Assembly (NCBI GenBank): GCA_013115145.1
Contig: JAAPAO010000064.1
Location: 32,346 to 96,345 of the forward strand
DNA length: 64,000 bases
Source of the DNA: Perkinsus chesapeaki
Taxonomy: Eukaryota > Perkinsozoa > Perkinsida > Perkinsidae
Direction of reading: 5' to 3'
Of the stretch, positions 42,286 through 55,011 are shown in pieces. The first letter of the stretch is position 1; each line of letters opens with the position of its first letter. Under the pieces are notes generated by a model that searched no databases, had not been told where the DNA came from, and saw nothing but the letters and a program-made list of their open reading frames with translations. The translations under genes were made by a program, and so were the position numbers.

Positions 42286-44083
42286 ATGGTGTCCCGGGCG
42301 CTGCGGAGCGACACTGTGGTGACTGACGATTGCAGCGATGTGTCGACGAACATAGAGCTGCCGGAGCAGGAGGACGACTTGGTCACTTCGGTATTCTCCT
42401 ACTATGTCATGCTGGGAAATCCGCTGAATAGAACCCAATTGGGAACGGCAAAGGTGAGTATCTTAGCTTGATGCGGGAAACGCCGGGTTACTGTGGTAGT
42501 TCCATCGGTTCCTACGAGATGCTGGATTGATGAAACCGGCTGGATCGGAGACCTTGGACACCAGCACAGCACGGGAAGGTGCGGTATAAATTCGCACTGC
42601 CTCCCACTTCGTGGCTCTCAGAACACGCCAAGGTGTCTCAGCTAAACTCGGCCGCCGCTGACCTGATCTTCTTGAGAAGTACTGAGCGCGCCAAGGACCG
42701 GAGTTCGGCCAAACATCGTCACTACTTGGACCGGGACGGCTTCCAGCGGGCCCTTGTTCGGGTGAGCTTTGCTGCGTGGTAGCTGCTCTCGGCGCCTCGT
42801 GCTAGCCTGCCGTAGAGCCATTTGCATGATCTCTCCCTAGCCTGGTCGTTCGTATAACTGTACTGCTCCAGACACTACTTGATTACGCGACTCGAGACTG
42901 ACAACGGTGCCATGCTGTTATCGGTTGTTATCTTGGTGGATGTCTGCGTGGTGGTAAGACTGTGTTCAGGTTGGTCGGGCATTCTATGGCCACCAAGTAG
43001 GAGGGACCACGGATGCTGAAGTGGTGCGTAGAATTACGAGAGAAAGGATCAAGCCGTTGCTGCAGGTAGATGATGATTGCTGCTTGCATCTCATACGGAA
43101 CTTCGTATATCACTCACACATACCTGTTAGTGTTATCGGTAGGTCCTCGGCTCGCCCTGCGGCGCTGACGGTGAGTTGGTCCACGAGTGCCTCAGCGACC
43201 TCCAAGATTCCCAGTCCGGTTTAAGCAAGACACTAGCGACGCTGCACCCTGGCATCCGTGCCATCTTTCAGCGCTACGCCGGAGTACGCGACTTATGGAT
43301 TTTACGCCTGAATTGCTGCTCAGGTTGAAGGCATGTCTCTGGAGGGGTTTATGGACTTTTGCAAAGACTTCGAGATCTCGTCTAATGCTCGAGAAGACAT
43401 CACTGGCTGCAGCAGGTTGCCGCTTCAGAGAATCTTTTACGATGCGAGGTTACCCGCCTACTGAATTTCCCATCTCTAGAGCCTCTCTCTCAGTCACGAG
43501 ATTGGTCATCCAGATCACCGTAATGGCAGATCGCACACCGACTCTGTGAATCACAGGGAGCAGTATAGCTCAGCGCTCACACTGTCAACTGAGGCGTTCA
43601 CCCTCTCATTTGTAAGCAGAAGCAAAATCATGCGATGACGCATATGAGCTTCAGATAATGCTGTCACGGAAGCTTATGTCGCAGTCTTTGCCGCCAGCCG
43701 AGCGACTGCAGCGATTCGCCGCTCGACTGAATCATACCAGGTAAGCCTGACCTTTTCGGATCGATGCGAAGGCCGAAGGGAGTGTCTGCGAGGTGGTCGG
43801 CGTTATTATGCCGGTTCGCGTGGTTTCTGTCATTTCTGCATTCTTCAGCGCCGCCTCCTCCCTCAATCGGTCAGCGCCATTATTTCTGATATCCCCTACA
43901 GTGGAAGTTATAGTGGGAGCCACCACCAGTGCATCCATGCGCAGCCGAACTGCCCGCGGCATCCGGCCTGACCCGCCGGCATTTTCTAAGGCGAAGTCTC
44001 GGGCGCTTGTCGCTGGGAAGGCGACAGATCTGGTTGCTGCGGATTGGGAAACCGCACTGAGACTTTGGGAGGAGGGCTATTGA
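42286..44083 (+). CDS. p25-alpha (TPPP)-like multi-module protein, second of a pair
   Basis: It starts MVSRALRSDTVVTDDCSDVS 43 bp after the previous stop. The order of modules repeats that of the previous gene. First are VTSVFSYYVMLGNPLNRTQL, VSQLNSAAADLIFLRSTERA and HYLDRDGFQRALVR. Then come VGRAFYGHQVGGTTDAEVVR, VHECLSDLQDSQSGLSKTLA, LHPGIRAIFQRYAG, VEGMSLEGFMDFCKDFEISS and LPLQRIFYDA. Later exons are YELQIMLSRKLMSQSLPPAE and a C-terminus ending DLVAADWETALRLWEEGY at 44081. It appears to be a diverged tandem paralogue. Several introns start GTGAG or GTAAG. If the break at 42242 is a splicing error on my part, the two could be one long gene. Confidence 0.5.
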
Positions 44084-44228
44084 GAATTAGCATACATTGA
44101 AGCGCATGGACTTTAACATTTAGTGTGGCTGCTGCTGTGTGGTGAAACGAAGAAGACAGCGTTGTGTTCTTGTGGGCCCGCTCTGCGTCGCCGGGGCTAT
44201 CCTTATTCAGAGGATACTAGTTTCGTCA

Positions 44229-45472
44229 TGGCCATCATCACCGGTAGCGGAGGTAGCTCTGGTGTAAACCCTCAGTTCTCAGTTGATCAGCTCTTCTGTG
44301 AGCGAAACGTTTTATCGAGTCTCATATATAAGATGAATAACGCGCACGGAAGGTGAGCATCCGAGCACGGGAGTTTCACCGATCTTGCGTGGTGAGCGAT
44401 GCTCTCTCGTTGTTTATCACAGGTTGGCAAACGCCTTCTGTTATGCTACATTTGTGTCGCATAAAGGGTTTTAAACTGCACTGTTCGTGTTCCGGTTTTC
44501 ACGCTAGAATCTGTGACACTAAATCATCTTAACCTATTGTAGACTCATCGTCATGGCTACCCTATTGATGTCTCAGGCTCCCCTATTTTGGCTCCCTTCG
44601 TAAGCTGCAGCGAGATCTGGATGCGCTCCTTGGCGCCTCTGGATCGGACGAGGATAGCTGCACTGTGGGGACATGGTCTGTGGTGCTCGAGCGGGCCCAA
44701 GCAGACATGGCCAGGTAAGGGCATGACATAGAGTTGCTGAAGTGGTGCTATTTTGTTATGCTCAGTGGGCAGTACGCGAAAAGTATGATCGCTGCACTAG
44801 AGACTCTGGCACAAGACGCCATGGCCGCAGCAGCTCCCATGCGAGAACTGCTGTCTAGGGGCCATTGGCTGCCATTTGGTCTGAGTGTTGTGGGATGCAC
44901 TGCCAGAATTGTGGTCATAGCGGAGAATCTTATCATAGTAAGTAGCTTGCTTGTGTGCTCGCTGTCTCCACTCAGTGATATGATGATCGGCAGCATTTCA
45001 AGTAGTTCAGGCTGCCACGTTATCTCATTCCTTTGATGCCCAAACGTCCGCACTAACATCGTTTGTTCTCTAAGCGAAAAAAAATCGAATTCACCAAGTA
45101 CAAATCGAGAGCGAAGTCTCACGTTGAATTTTACTCTCGCCGGGCCTCCCTGTATGCTGCTACTTGTATGCGCAAACGATTGTTGTTCGTAGACAACGTG
45201 GTGCTGCCATAGTAGCATAATCGATCTTTCTGGTTGCTTAGATATCCTACAATAGCAATCTTTATGGCTTCTCTCAGTTACTACAGCCTTATGCGCGGGC
45301 AACGAAGAGATCCTCGGAAGTCACCACTTGTGCTGTGAACGCAGCTGACGCGCTGGTGGACGAGGAAGACATGGGCGTAGCTGTGGACGACCCCGGTGAA
45401 GCTAAGATGGCTGTAGAGGTATGTGAGGCACCTGCGGGCCGACGGCAGAAGAAGCGCGTCAGGCGACATTGA
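44229..45472 (+). CDS. Probable nucleolar protein, RMP1-like
   Basis: Exons: MAIITGSGGSSGVNPQFSVD with QLFCERNVLSSLIYKMNNAH; RLANAFCYATFVSHK; KLQRDLDALLGASGSDED with VGTWSVVLERAQADMA; GQYAKSMIAALETLAQDAMA with MRELLSRGHWLPFGLSVVGC and TARIVVIAENLII; and a last exon reading PYNSNLYGFSQLLQPYARAT and ending GRRQKKRVRRH with TGA at 45470-45472. The segment REL-x-x-RGHW-x-PFGL-x-x-VG-x-x-ARI resembles the RNase MRP subunit RMP1 (a G-x-F-x-x-LGL-x-L-x-A-x-LAR motif). The basic C-terminus fits a nucleolar protein. The family assignment is tentative. Confidence 0.45.
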
Positions 45473-46027
45473 TTTCCGTTATTATCTTCGAAAGGCTTCA
45501 TTTCCGCCGCTTCCACTGTCTGCACAATTCTTTCCCAGCCCTGAGGGGTCTCCACGTATGCATTCCAGTGTAGTGTTGTGATGGCGGTGTTAGTAGCGGA
45601 AGGGGACAGTCATCCGGTTGGGCCGAAGGAATTGGTGGAGTTTGGTCGCCGATCGGATCTGTGCAAATTGTCCCTGGTCATCTCCATTGGTTATCATTGT
45701 GCGCTCTTTCAAACATTCAGCGCATTCGTTCCCCTTTGCCTCTGATACCGACATGTGCGTATAATCGAAACCTCGGGTCGGAAATATACCCTGCTTCAAT
45801 AATCTGTTTCATGACGAAGAAGGACGTCCTCACTCACGAATATGGCCAACTATACAATGGTTTATTGGAGGGTATTGTTTGATGCCTTTGATGGTTCCCC
45901 TCCATGTTGGCTCCCAAAGGTTTAACATCAAAATGGGTCGGTCCATATGGCTGAGCTGCACAGTAACATTTAGAGTCGCTTGAGCTATTCCACCTCAGCA
46001 GCTTGGTTTCAACATTTCTATAAAGCT
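45473..46027. other. Spacer, about 0.55 kb
   Basis: No gene is seen. A GIFPTRG-coding string on the minus strand near 45765-45795 matches one in the spacer at about 22941-22961, which hints at a shared short repeat. Confidence 0.35.
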
Positions 46028-49000
46028 ATGAAGCGCTCTGCTGATCACAGGGTCATCGAAAACCGCCAGAAGAAGCCACGAGTGGCCAAGTCGAAGTCCG
46101 AGCAACCCGTCGTGAAGACAGAGCCAGCCGCCGTTCGCCCCGCAGCACAGCCTGCACTTGTAGGAGGCAGCTGCCCAATTGTCGCTGTAAAAGTATCCTG
46201 CTAGGGCGATCCTGTGGGGTCAGTTGAAGAGGGAAGGCTACAGCGTTTGAGCCTGGCCTGCAGCAAGCAGCTGGGAATGCTACCTCGCCTGCACGAGGTG
46301 CTCATTGAGCCTTTATCGTGCAGGCATTGCCAGGTCAGGTCCGGCGGGCAGTAGAGCTGTTTGAGGCCGACGGTTGCACCTTGCCGTTTGTAGCGAGGTA
46401 TCGCCGGGGGTATGTCGGTCTGCCGGAGGGGGACATTCTCAAGCTTCATAAATATCTTATGAGGGAAAGAACGGTCGAAGAGAAGAGGATAAAATGCGTG
46501 AAGTCAGCACTGGTGGTGTCGGCTATCGAGTACTCTTAGTTGACAGGACGCTTGCCTCCAGAGCAGTCTTGGACCAACAGCTGCTGCGTTACCTGTGCTC
46601 CGCTGATTGTCGTGCTGAAGACATAGCCGATATTATGGCAAGCTTGGCTCCTCAGACCAAACGGAAGACTAAGGCACAAGAAGCCATCGACGCCGGTAGG
46701 GTGATAGTGAGCGCCATTAAACAGGATATCCCGGTGAACTGCAGGATTTGGGCCAATGGCGGATCTTTTGCTGGAAGCCGCCAGAGAGCCGTGCCAGCAT
46801 TGCCCGTTGAATGTTCAGCGGTTGCTGAATCGGACTGGGGTATGAAGCGTGTCATGGGGTCTGCCGGAGGAGCAGTGTCAGGTTGGTACACCCTGGAACG
46901 AAGGTGACGTAGAGGCTGCGATCACTGCGATCCTCTGCCATCGTATAAGTAAGCCGCGTCACCCTCGGAGCTCCGTCTTGGGTTACTGCGTAGTGGCTGT
47001 GCTGCCTTCAGCTCGTGGTCAAGAGGCGAGATCCCTTTGTCGAGTGATGGTAGAAGGGAGAGCCAAGTTGGAGGTTGAAGGCATACCGGAGAATAGAAGT
47101 TCATCTCAGAAAAAGCCTAAGGGGCATTCGAGCAAAAGGAATTCTCAAATGGAGTAAGCCTTCTCGGCTGTCCTCCGGCCGGTCCCCGTTTACTGTTTCA
47201 TCCGGTTCATGGCTTGGAATTAGCACCAGAATCCATCGGTCAGTTTTGTCGACCCTTCGTTCGTTTCGAAAAAGGCTGCGGTGACAGCAAAACCTATTAG
47301 CAGGTATTTTCATTATAGTGGCTACGCGAGGAATCTGAATAAAGTGAAACCGCACGAGTGGTTGGCTATCAAGCGCGGAGAGGCCTCCAAGCAGCTGAGG
47401 GTTAAGATAGCCTTCCCTAATACGAAGGCCCTTATCGATGCTAACCAGAAGCGCTTTCTTGCTCATGGCCACAGCAGTTGCCTGTGCGCTGGTGTGATCT
47501 CGGCTGCGGTGAGGAAGGCGGTGGATTCAATAGAAAAGTCCCTCTCGAGAGAGTTGCGGTCGGAGCGGCTCACAACGCCCGCCGAGGAGTTTGCCATCAA
47601 GACCTTCACTGACAATGTCAGTGTGAAGCTGATGTGCCCGCCGTTCCCAGTGGAGACCGGTACCGCGGTAATCGGTGTCGACCCGGGTTACGTGAATGGC
47701 AACAAGTGTGTGGTTATCACGGCCACTGGCGAGGTCGTAGACGAATTCAAGTTCTGGAGCAGCTCCAGTAGGTCTACTCGAAAAGGCCTCCAGGATGTTC
47801 CTTTTTAGAGCGGATGCAAGCGGGCCCAGATGAGTTGGCTCGGCGGGTCTATCAGTGGTCGGTCAAGCTCGTTGTCGTTGGGGATGGCCAGGTGATTGCC
47901 CGCGGAGATAATGCTAGTACTCGGTGCCCAGGGATCTCAAGAAGCGACCGATGCAATACGGCAAGCCTTGGACCCTACATACAATGTGGGCATTTGCATA
48001 GTGGACGAGTGCGGCGCCAGTATATACTCCGCCGGAGATGTATGGCCTGCCTGAATGCATTACCGGGCGGCGGATCCGCTTTGTCAGGTTGCCGCGTCCG
48101 AGCTGCCCGGTATGGACATCTCATTGCGGGGCGCAGTATCCATTGCTCGCCGCGTGCTTGATCCTATCGCTGAGTTTGTCAAGTTGGAGCCCAAGCATAT
48201 AGTACAACTGTTCTAACTGGTGCGGTGGATTCCTGTCCTGCTCAGGGAGTAGGCCTTTTCCAGCACGACATGCCACCTAAGCAGCTCGAGACTGCACTGA
48301 CGCAAGCTGTTCAGTGGTGTGTCTGTCAGGTCGGAGTTGATGTCAATACCGCTAGCGTCTCGCTCTTAAAGTACCGTTGTTTGAGAAACGGGTCTACTCG
48401 ACAGGCACCTCAGATACGTCGCCGGACTTAATGCTACAACTGCTAAGCGAATAGTAGATTACCGGACACAGCAGGGGAAGCTTGGATGTCGTGAGGAGAT
48501 GAAGAAGGTGAAGGGGATAGGACCTGCTGTATTCCAACAGGCAGCTGGATTCGTAGGTGAGGCTGCTAACCATCTGGCGCCGCTTCTGTTGCGGCTCTGA
48601 TGCTTGTCTTTGTAGTAACTCTTATTGAAACTGTGCATCGGAGTCCTGCGAATTGATCTCGACACAAGTCGCTTATTAAGCCTTTGCCAGATCCGGGTCT
48701 ATGAAGGCAGCGAACCTTTGGATGCTACAGGGATCCATCCCGAGTCGTATGAGTGTGCACGTCAGCTGAAGGATATCATCAACAGGCATAGAGGGGAAGG
48801 TGAGCACGGAGCTAGAGCTGTAGAGGTCTCCATCATGGTCATCACAGACGTGAACTCCCTGCTTCAGCACTTCAGTCCAAGGGACGATTCCGAGCAAGTG
48901 AGGCTAGATGCAACTGCTTTGGCGGACGGCGGTGTGACTTAGGCGCGGACCAGCGCGGCTGAGGTCCTTACAGAGTTGCTCGAGGCCAACAGGGATGTAA

Positions 49001-49396
49001 GGTTGGAGCATCCTGAGCGGTATCGGCCACGAGAAATTGAATATCCTCCCTACAAAGCCTCGGCAAGTGCTGCACTGGAGGTGAGTCGGTTCAATGCTGA
49101 GCACGAAGACGACCGCCGCTTGATTAAGGTCGGTGCGCATCTCGAAGGATCTATCGAGAATGTGGTATCTTTCGGAGCGTTTGTTCATCTTTACTGTGAA
49201 GAACCCGCCACGGGTCTCCTACACGTTTCTAGCCTTCCTCCCGCGGTCACCCTCGACACCCTATCAGTTAACCAACGAGTAAGCAGCCGCGCTATTGCAG
49301 CCGCTATTGCCCGGTCGGACTCAGGTCAGAGTCGTTGTTGATAAGATCGACCGCTCCAAGCCTCGGAGGCCCCGAATTAGTCTTCGTATGCTCTAG
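46028..49396 (+). CDS. Tex/SRBD1-type S1 RNA-binding protein
   Basis: It starts [20 protein letters not shown], with a basic nuclear-targeting-like tail. The segments follow bacterial Tex and eukaryotic SRBD1 from end to end. The N-terminal helical domain ([23 protein letters not shown]) is followed by [20 protein letters not shown] with [15 protein letters not shown]. The YqgF-like RNase H fold is [20 protein letters not shown]. Then come [39 protein letters not shown], the HhH region [20 protein letters not shown] with [13 protein letters not shown] and [36 protein letters not shown], and an S1 domain [20 protein letters not shown] with [20 protein letters not shown]. Stop at 49394-49396. 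More than ten short introns are needed. The Spt6/Tex fold binds RNA in transcription or RNA metabolism. No break in a key motif is seen. Confidence 0.85.
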
Positions 49397-49474
49397 TCTC
49401 CTGCTTCCTTCGCCGGGTTGCGTTGGTCCAACGCATTGACTGCTAGGCTTGGCCTACCTAGTATTTGCCCATAG

Positions 49475-52400
49475 ATGGCCGACACTTCTGACCTTCTGGA
49501 CGAGCTCCTGGAGGAGGCTCTCACGCCCCCCTCGGGAACTCTTTTCAGCCCTCGGCAGCCACTCGTTAGTGGAAATGCGCCGGAGCAACAAGGTGGCAGT
49601 CATCCTCATGGTCTCAGTGCGTCACGCACGGTAGGATTTTAGTAAGCTTCTGTTCACCTGGGTTGGCCAGTTACCTCCATTGCCGCTGCAAGAGGCCCCC
49701 ACCATAATGGACCTCTCCGACGACCTTGATCTCCTAACACCTGTCGCCAAGGGGAAGGACGAGGACTTCGTTGTTCCATTCACAGCAGCAGATTCATCCT
49801 TGGAATCTTCGGCGGAGGCCCTTCCTACAGTACCTGCCCCGACCGCCAGTCCAACTAGCGCAGAGAGGATGGCCTCGGAATCTGATGCAGTCTTGGGAGG
49901 GAGGGATGGTCTGAAAGATCTCTGGCCAACCGACTCCGAAGACGGGAAAGATACGCCTTCGCTGAACGACTCTCGGTCGGATCAGCCACCAAGTGTGATG
50001 GAGCTTGCTGGACCGTTGACCGACGAGAATTCTCCGCCTAACGATGCCTTCGATGCGACTGGGCACAGTCTCGCTGCCTCTGTGCCGCCTCTGGGGCTGG
50101 CTGGTTCGACCCTTCCGCCGATACAGGAGGTTTCGACTGGGCGAGCGTCCTCCGGAAGTGTAACAGATTCTGCTCGCCGAAATGTCGCTGGTTTGGCTCC
50201 ATTGGCGGCTGAGCAGCAAGCGCTCCGCGTTACTGTGCGTCGCTCTGGAACGATTTGCATTTGCACTGGGAAATCAGGTTAATGAATCGAAGCTCGTTCC
50301 GGAGCTGCCCCCGCTGGATTTACGACCGGTGCGATTTTGGCTGGAGAAGATGGAGCGAGCTCGACCACAAAGCTCAGCAATTACTGACGCAAGAACTGGA
50401 GGACTCAATCCCATACAGCTCGACAATGCTCAGTCGGCTCTTGGGCACAGGCCCACAATACTCTACACCATCCGTAAGCGGTGCTTCTACTGGTTAGGAT
50501 TTTCCAATGTAAACCTCAGGCGTCGGTCGAGTGCTTGCTCCTACTGTTCCTGGGCCTGTTGCTAAAGGTGTTCTCGTATCGTACCGAGTATACGTCACCC
50601 TATTCCATCTAAGAAGCCAACTGATTATCAGTCGTACCGCTGTTGGTCCAAAAGTGGAAGCACCAGCAGGTCACGACTTTGATATGGCCGCGGAATTCTT
50701 CTTCCATACGGGCACGTCCTTAGTAGACCCCCAGATCGGAATGGTCTTCGAGCTGGCCCTGACCAGTCCTGAAGGCGACAGGCTCTCAGGGGGTTGGACT
50801 GTGGTTCCTGCTGGCCATCAAGTCAATGGCGGCGCCCTACTGCTGAACGGCACCCCTCGGCTATTACCTTTCATCAAACGCGAAGTGATTGGGGCTTTCG
50901 CAACAACTCAGACACCAACTGAGATGCTCATTGGTCTCGCCACTGGCGGGAGAATCGAGGTGGCATTCCGACAGATATCAGCTGAAGACCCAGAAGGCCA
51001 GTTCTATCGCGGAATGCTGCCACCTGGTTACGTGGCCTCACTGGGGGCTCCCGTTGGTTGCCTCAACGCCGGTGTCGCTCGCCGTGCTGAAATAGCAGTG
51101 GGAGGCGTCCGCGTTGATATTGAAAGCCATCACCTCGCGAATGAGCTTCAAGACGCGATTCGTTTCGCAGGCGAAGATTTCAGGCAGCGTTTCAAGTCTT
51201 CGGCTAGCCGGCACCAGGGTGAGGCTGAGTTGTCCAACCTCTGCACGGTGGTGCTGTATGCCCACAATGGGCTGCATCCTATCAGCCCTGAGTACGCATT
51301 CCACTTGCAAGCAGACAGCATGGGCAACCCAGTTCTTGTGAGTGCTACGCAGCACACTATTGATATGGTCTTGCATGACGACTGTGCTATTGCGGTCGAG
51401 CTGCACTACCATCTAGCTGGGGAAGGCTCGATTAACGTCCCGGTATGTTTGGGTTGGTGCCTCTTACTGCTATCCCATCTCGACCCTGTCACCGAGTGTA
51501 TGATCGCCGCCGAGCCCAGACACAGCGCCCTGCTTCGCTGTCGGTTATTGAAGGGCCCTGGGGTAACCCTAGCGGGCCGACGGGTTTGGATAGGATCTCC
51601 CACAGGAACTAACCTTTCCATCGAGCTCACCGTTACCGGCGAAGCATACATTACCTGGCTGAGGGGCCGGCAGGAGGCCTTACATGCTGACAGAGTACGG
51701 GACGCTGTAGAGATGCCCACTAGGCAGCCACCACCTGTAGTGGAGAAGCTAGAAGAGCCGACGGCCGTTCTGCCACCACCGGTGCTCCCAGGACCTCCCA
51801 TCGTAACGTATCAGCCATCCATAACGGAGCCTGTAGTCGAAGTCCCCGGATTCCCGACGAGTACCGTCCTCCTTGAGACAATGCAGCCAGGAACGCCTCC
51901 GCCTCCACCGGCTGTAGACCCATTTTCACCCATGGAGTCTGCTCTCCCCGTGGACGTCGGCGCACTGGCTGCTCCTCCACCAACGGCGATGCAGGCCGAG
52001 TTCATACCGAGAACTCCCCCGCCCACAGTGCCAGCCTCGCAACCGATCGCCAGCTTGGGTGGAGTAGTTATTGAGAGGGAAACACAGCGTGTGGTGGTGA
52101 GAGATGTGGATACCCAGTACGAGATGACTATGACTGATCCGATCGAGTCGGAGATCATTCCCGTGAGGGAGACAGTAACTCTTGTCTCAAGCCCTAGTGC
52201 GGGTGTGGAACTCAGCACTCAAGGTGGACGGCAGCCTGAGTCTCCTCAGCCCCGGAGCATGTCCCCAGCCGATAAGGCCTCTGCAGTTGCAGCTAGGCTG
52301 GTCACTGCTTCTACAGCAGAACAGGAAAGCCTAACTTCAATCGACTGGCGTCTGGAGGAGAATGACCCGCTTCTTCACGACGAGATCACTATGGCTCTCG

Positions 52401-54517
52401 TGGGCTGGAGGCCATCGGAAGCTGTTCAGCGACCAGGGAGCAAGCGGGTATATTTCACTGCAAAGTTATATACCTTCTCCGTACGAACCACGGAGGTCGC
52501 TGAGATGTCACGGAACGCCTGCCATAGTGTCCTGAGCTCAACAGAAGGTCACAGGTGGGCGCAGACTATTTTTCTTGAGTGTCATTGCTTCATTTCTCAG
52601 ATTATCGACACGTTGGTGTTGCTGTTTTCCTTCGCGGTTAGCTATGCTCCAGCGGGTAGCCAGCCATGAGGGCCATGGGATAGAGCTCGAGATGCACTGT
52701 GCGGACACTGGCATGCTCATCGCAACCGCCTCGGTGCCCCTTCATGGCCTTCCAAGACAGCAGCGGATGGTGTCAAGGCTAGAAGAAGAAGTGAGCATCA
52801 TTCGTATCTCCTCAACTCAGATTGTGACACTCAGGTGCCGTGCTGCAGTTTGGCGGCCTCTCAAGGGGCCGTCAGCGTGCTTGGCTGGCTTCAAGTGATA
52901 ATTGAGAACCGAGGTGTTCGAGATTGCGGCCAAACCGGCCATAAGCATAGCCCTCTGGTATCTTCTAGCTCGGGTGGATATGTCCGTGCCCGGGAAGCTG
53001 GTGTTCACGGGACATCGGCACCCCACTCGAAGAACGTTCGAGTGAAGGCCCCTCGGTTGCCGTGGCCAGATGAGCTCAAAAATTCGAAACAGGATGCGGC
53101 CAAGTACTTCGGAGACCAACGAGAGAGGTCTCGGCCAGAGCTAGTCCAACGCAAGATGCGCGAAGCCCTCGTAGAGAGGCGGTATCTCCCTGCCATCTCC
53201 GGTGAGGCTCGGTACTTTACTGTGCCCTTCGGGAACCCACTCCAGACCGAGAGCCTCTTCGCTGTGCGTTTTGGGAGAGTGGGCTCCGATGGCAGTGTGG
53301 TCGTTGAGCCGCCTCGGCATTCCGGTCTCTCTCTGGTCAGTGACCCTGTGGAGTGGAGGTACGTGATCACCACGAGAGGCCTTCCTGAGCCTGACTGTGG
53401 CTATGAGTTGTTCACGGCCACCGCGGAGTTTCTGCTACAGCCTTCCCAGTCCGTAGATCTGCCGTTCCGCTACTTCCCTCTGGTTGAATCCGCAGAGGAT
53501 CTTAGCTTCGAAATCAGCATAAGGCGAAGTGGCGGCGACATCGTCAGAGTTATCGAACTCGTGGTCCCTGGGCCAGTAGGCTTCCTGCCCGACCAAGTCA
53601 CTCGACTGTGGGAGCCCGAAAGAACACCCGTACGAGCAACCCTGAAGCTTGACAGGGACATTGGGCCGGATGCTCTCTGTATGGTCGTGCCAGAGGACTC
53701 TGGTATCGCGGTTGCGCGCTGTAGTTCATCTAGCTACCTCGAAGTCTCTCTGACCTCTCCTCCGTTTAACGAGAAACCTTGCGAGGCAGTTTGTTTGGTC
53801 TACCCACGAGGGGACAAGTATAATGAACGACCCACATTGGCTTTGAAGATAATCTGCATCGGTCTTTTGAGCGAATACGTCAAGGGCGCCGTTGGTCGGC
53901 AAATCGACAAAGTACTGCAGCTGCCCTCACATCTCACCCTCGGGGCATCAACTATCCTTGCCTACACTTCGAACGAGGCCCTCGCGAGGATCGAGCCTCC
54001 GCGAATTGCAATACATGAATCTGCGCCAGGCCAGATTCCCATTATCGTGACACCTTCTCGAAGTGGAGCGAGCAGTTGTCTTGTGTACGCTTCGAAGCTG
54101 GACCAGGCTGCAGTACCCGCTCGATTGCTAGCATCGTGGATACTCGACGTTCAAGCCGAGCCTCCTACTGTTACAGAAACGCACGAGCTAACTCTACCCT
54201 ATGGACGGCGATGTAGGAAGCGACTGCCATTCCGGAATCCTATAACTCGCCACACAGAGTTCGCAGTTCGAAGCTCAAACACCGAGGTTATGCAGGTAGT
54301 CGTCCGCTCCTTGATCAGGGCTTTCAATTCGGCGTGTTCATGTTTACAGGTGGTCTCCTCGAGCATGGGATTGGCCCCCCTTGCAGCATCGCATATCGAC
54401 TTGGTCTTCCCAGCGGCACAAGGCTACATTGCTAAGAAAGCCGAATGCTTCCTGTTCATCTCCAGTACAGATGGGCAGGTCTCGGACACGAGGCTTTTTA
54501 AACTGAACTATATCTAG
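49475..54517 (+). CDS. NPHP4-like ciliary transition-zone protein
   Basis: It starts MADTSDLLDELLEEALTPPS. An acidic, Ser/Pro-rich N-terminal part is followed by SKLVPELPPLDLRPVRFWLE and a C2-like region (AEFFFHTGTSLVDPQIGMVF, ELALTSPEGDRL). Then come a Pro-rich linker near 51720-52060, a repeated beta-sandwich region (RYLPAISGEARYFTVPFGNP; GYELFTATAEFLLQPSQSVD with LPFRYFPLV), and the C-terminal RKRLPFRNPITRHTEFAVRS and AECFLFISSTDGQ. The last elements match the Ig/MSP-like repeats of nephrocystin-4 (K-R-x-x-x-x-NP-x-x-x-x-x-F-x-x-x-S and a closing strand). The exons at 50531-52669 and 52835-54517 are long. NPHP4 organises the base of cilia with NPHP1 and RPGRIP1L. Divergence is high; the domain order carries the call. 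Confidence 0.65.
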
Positions 54518-55011
54518 TGCGCATGCTCTTGTAAACTTACCTACGTGCTGTCTCCACCAAAGCATGCTCTGCGTTCTGTAACGAGGTTATCCAGCTCGTT
54601 TTTGCAGCATTGGTCTCAGTGCTCATGAATGACCATCCAGAATAGGCGAGCTTCGTCAACGCACGAGGCATCGAAAAGGCATCTTGCCCGACGGGCAACC
54701 ACGGGAGGGTATCCATCGAAGCGCGTCTCCACATCAGATCCTCCACTAGTGTAATTCCTGGTAGCCGGAGTCGATGATAAGATTGGTTTTGTCAGTCCTA
54801 ACTGGCCTGGTCCGCCCAACCCCAAGCAATCTACGGTTCCAAGCGCAGCGTCGAGGGGCTCTCTTGAAAGGTAGGTTGGAGCTCACATGATCTTACTCGG
54901 ACTGTCAGTTTTTCGGTAGCTATGACTTTATCTCTGAGTGTCCGTTTCACCTTTAGTCATGTAAATACTAATCAGCGAAGCGAGCGTTCTGTCTCAAGGC
55001 GAAGAAGATCC
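54518..55011. other. Spacer upstream of the Ser-rich gene
   Basis: No exon is recognised between the NPHP4-like stop and the first exon of the next gene. A possible 5' untranslated region precedes the ATG at 55012. Confidence 0.4.

Noticed and set aside
42240-42290. Fusion of the two p25-like genes into one long gene
   Set aside because: A clean stop after a coding-like tail and an ATG 43 bp later favour two genes, though the fusion is not excluded.
50000-52218. Minus-strand frames opposite the NPHP4-like gene
   Set aside because: They are complements of Pro- and Ser-rich coding, with no motif of their own.
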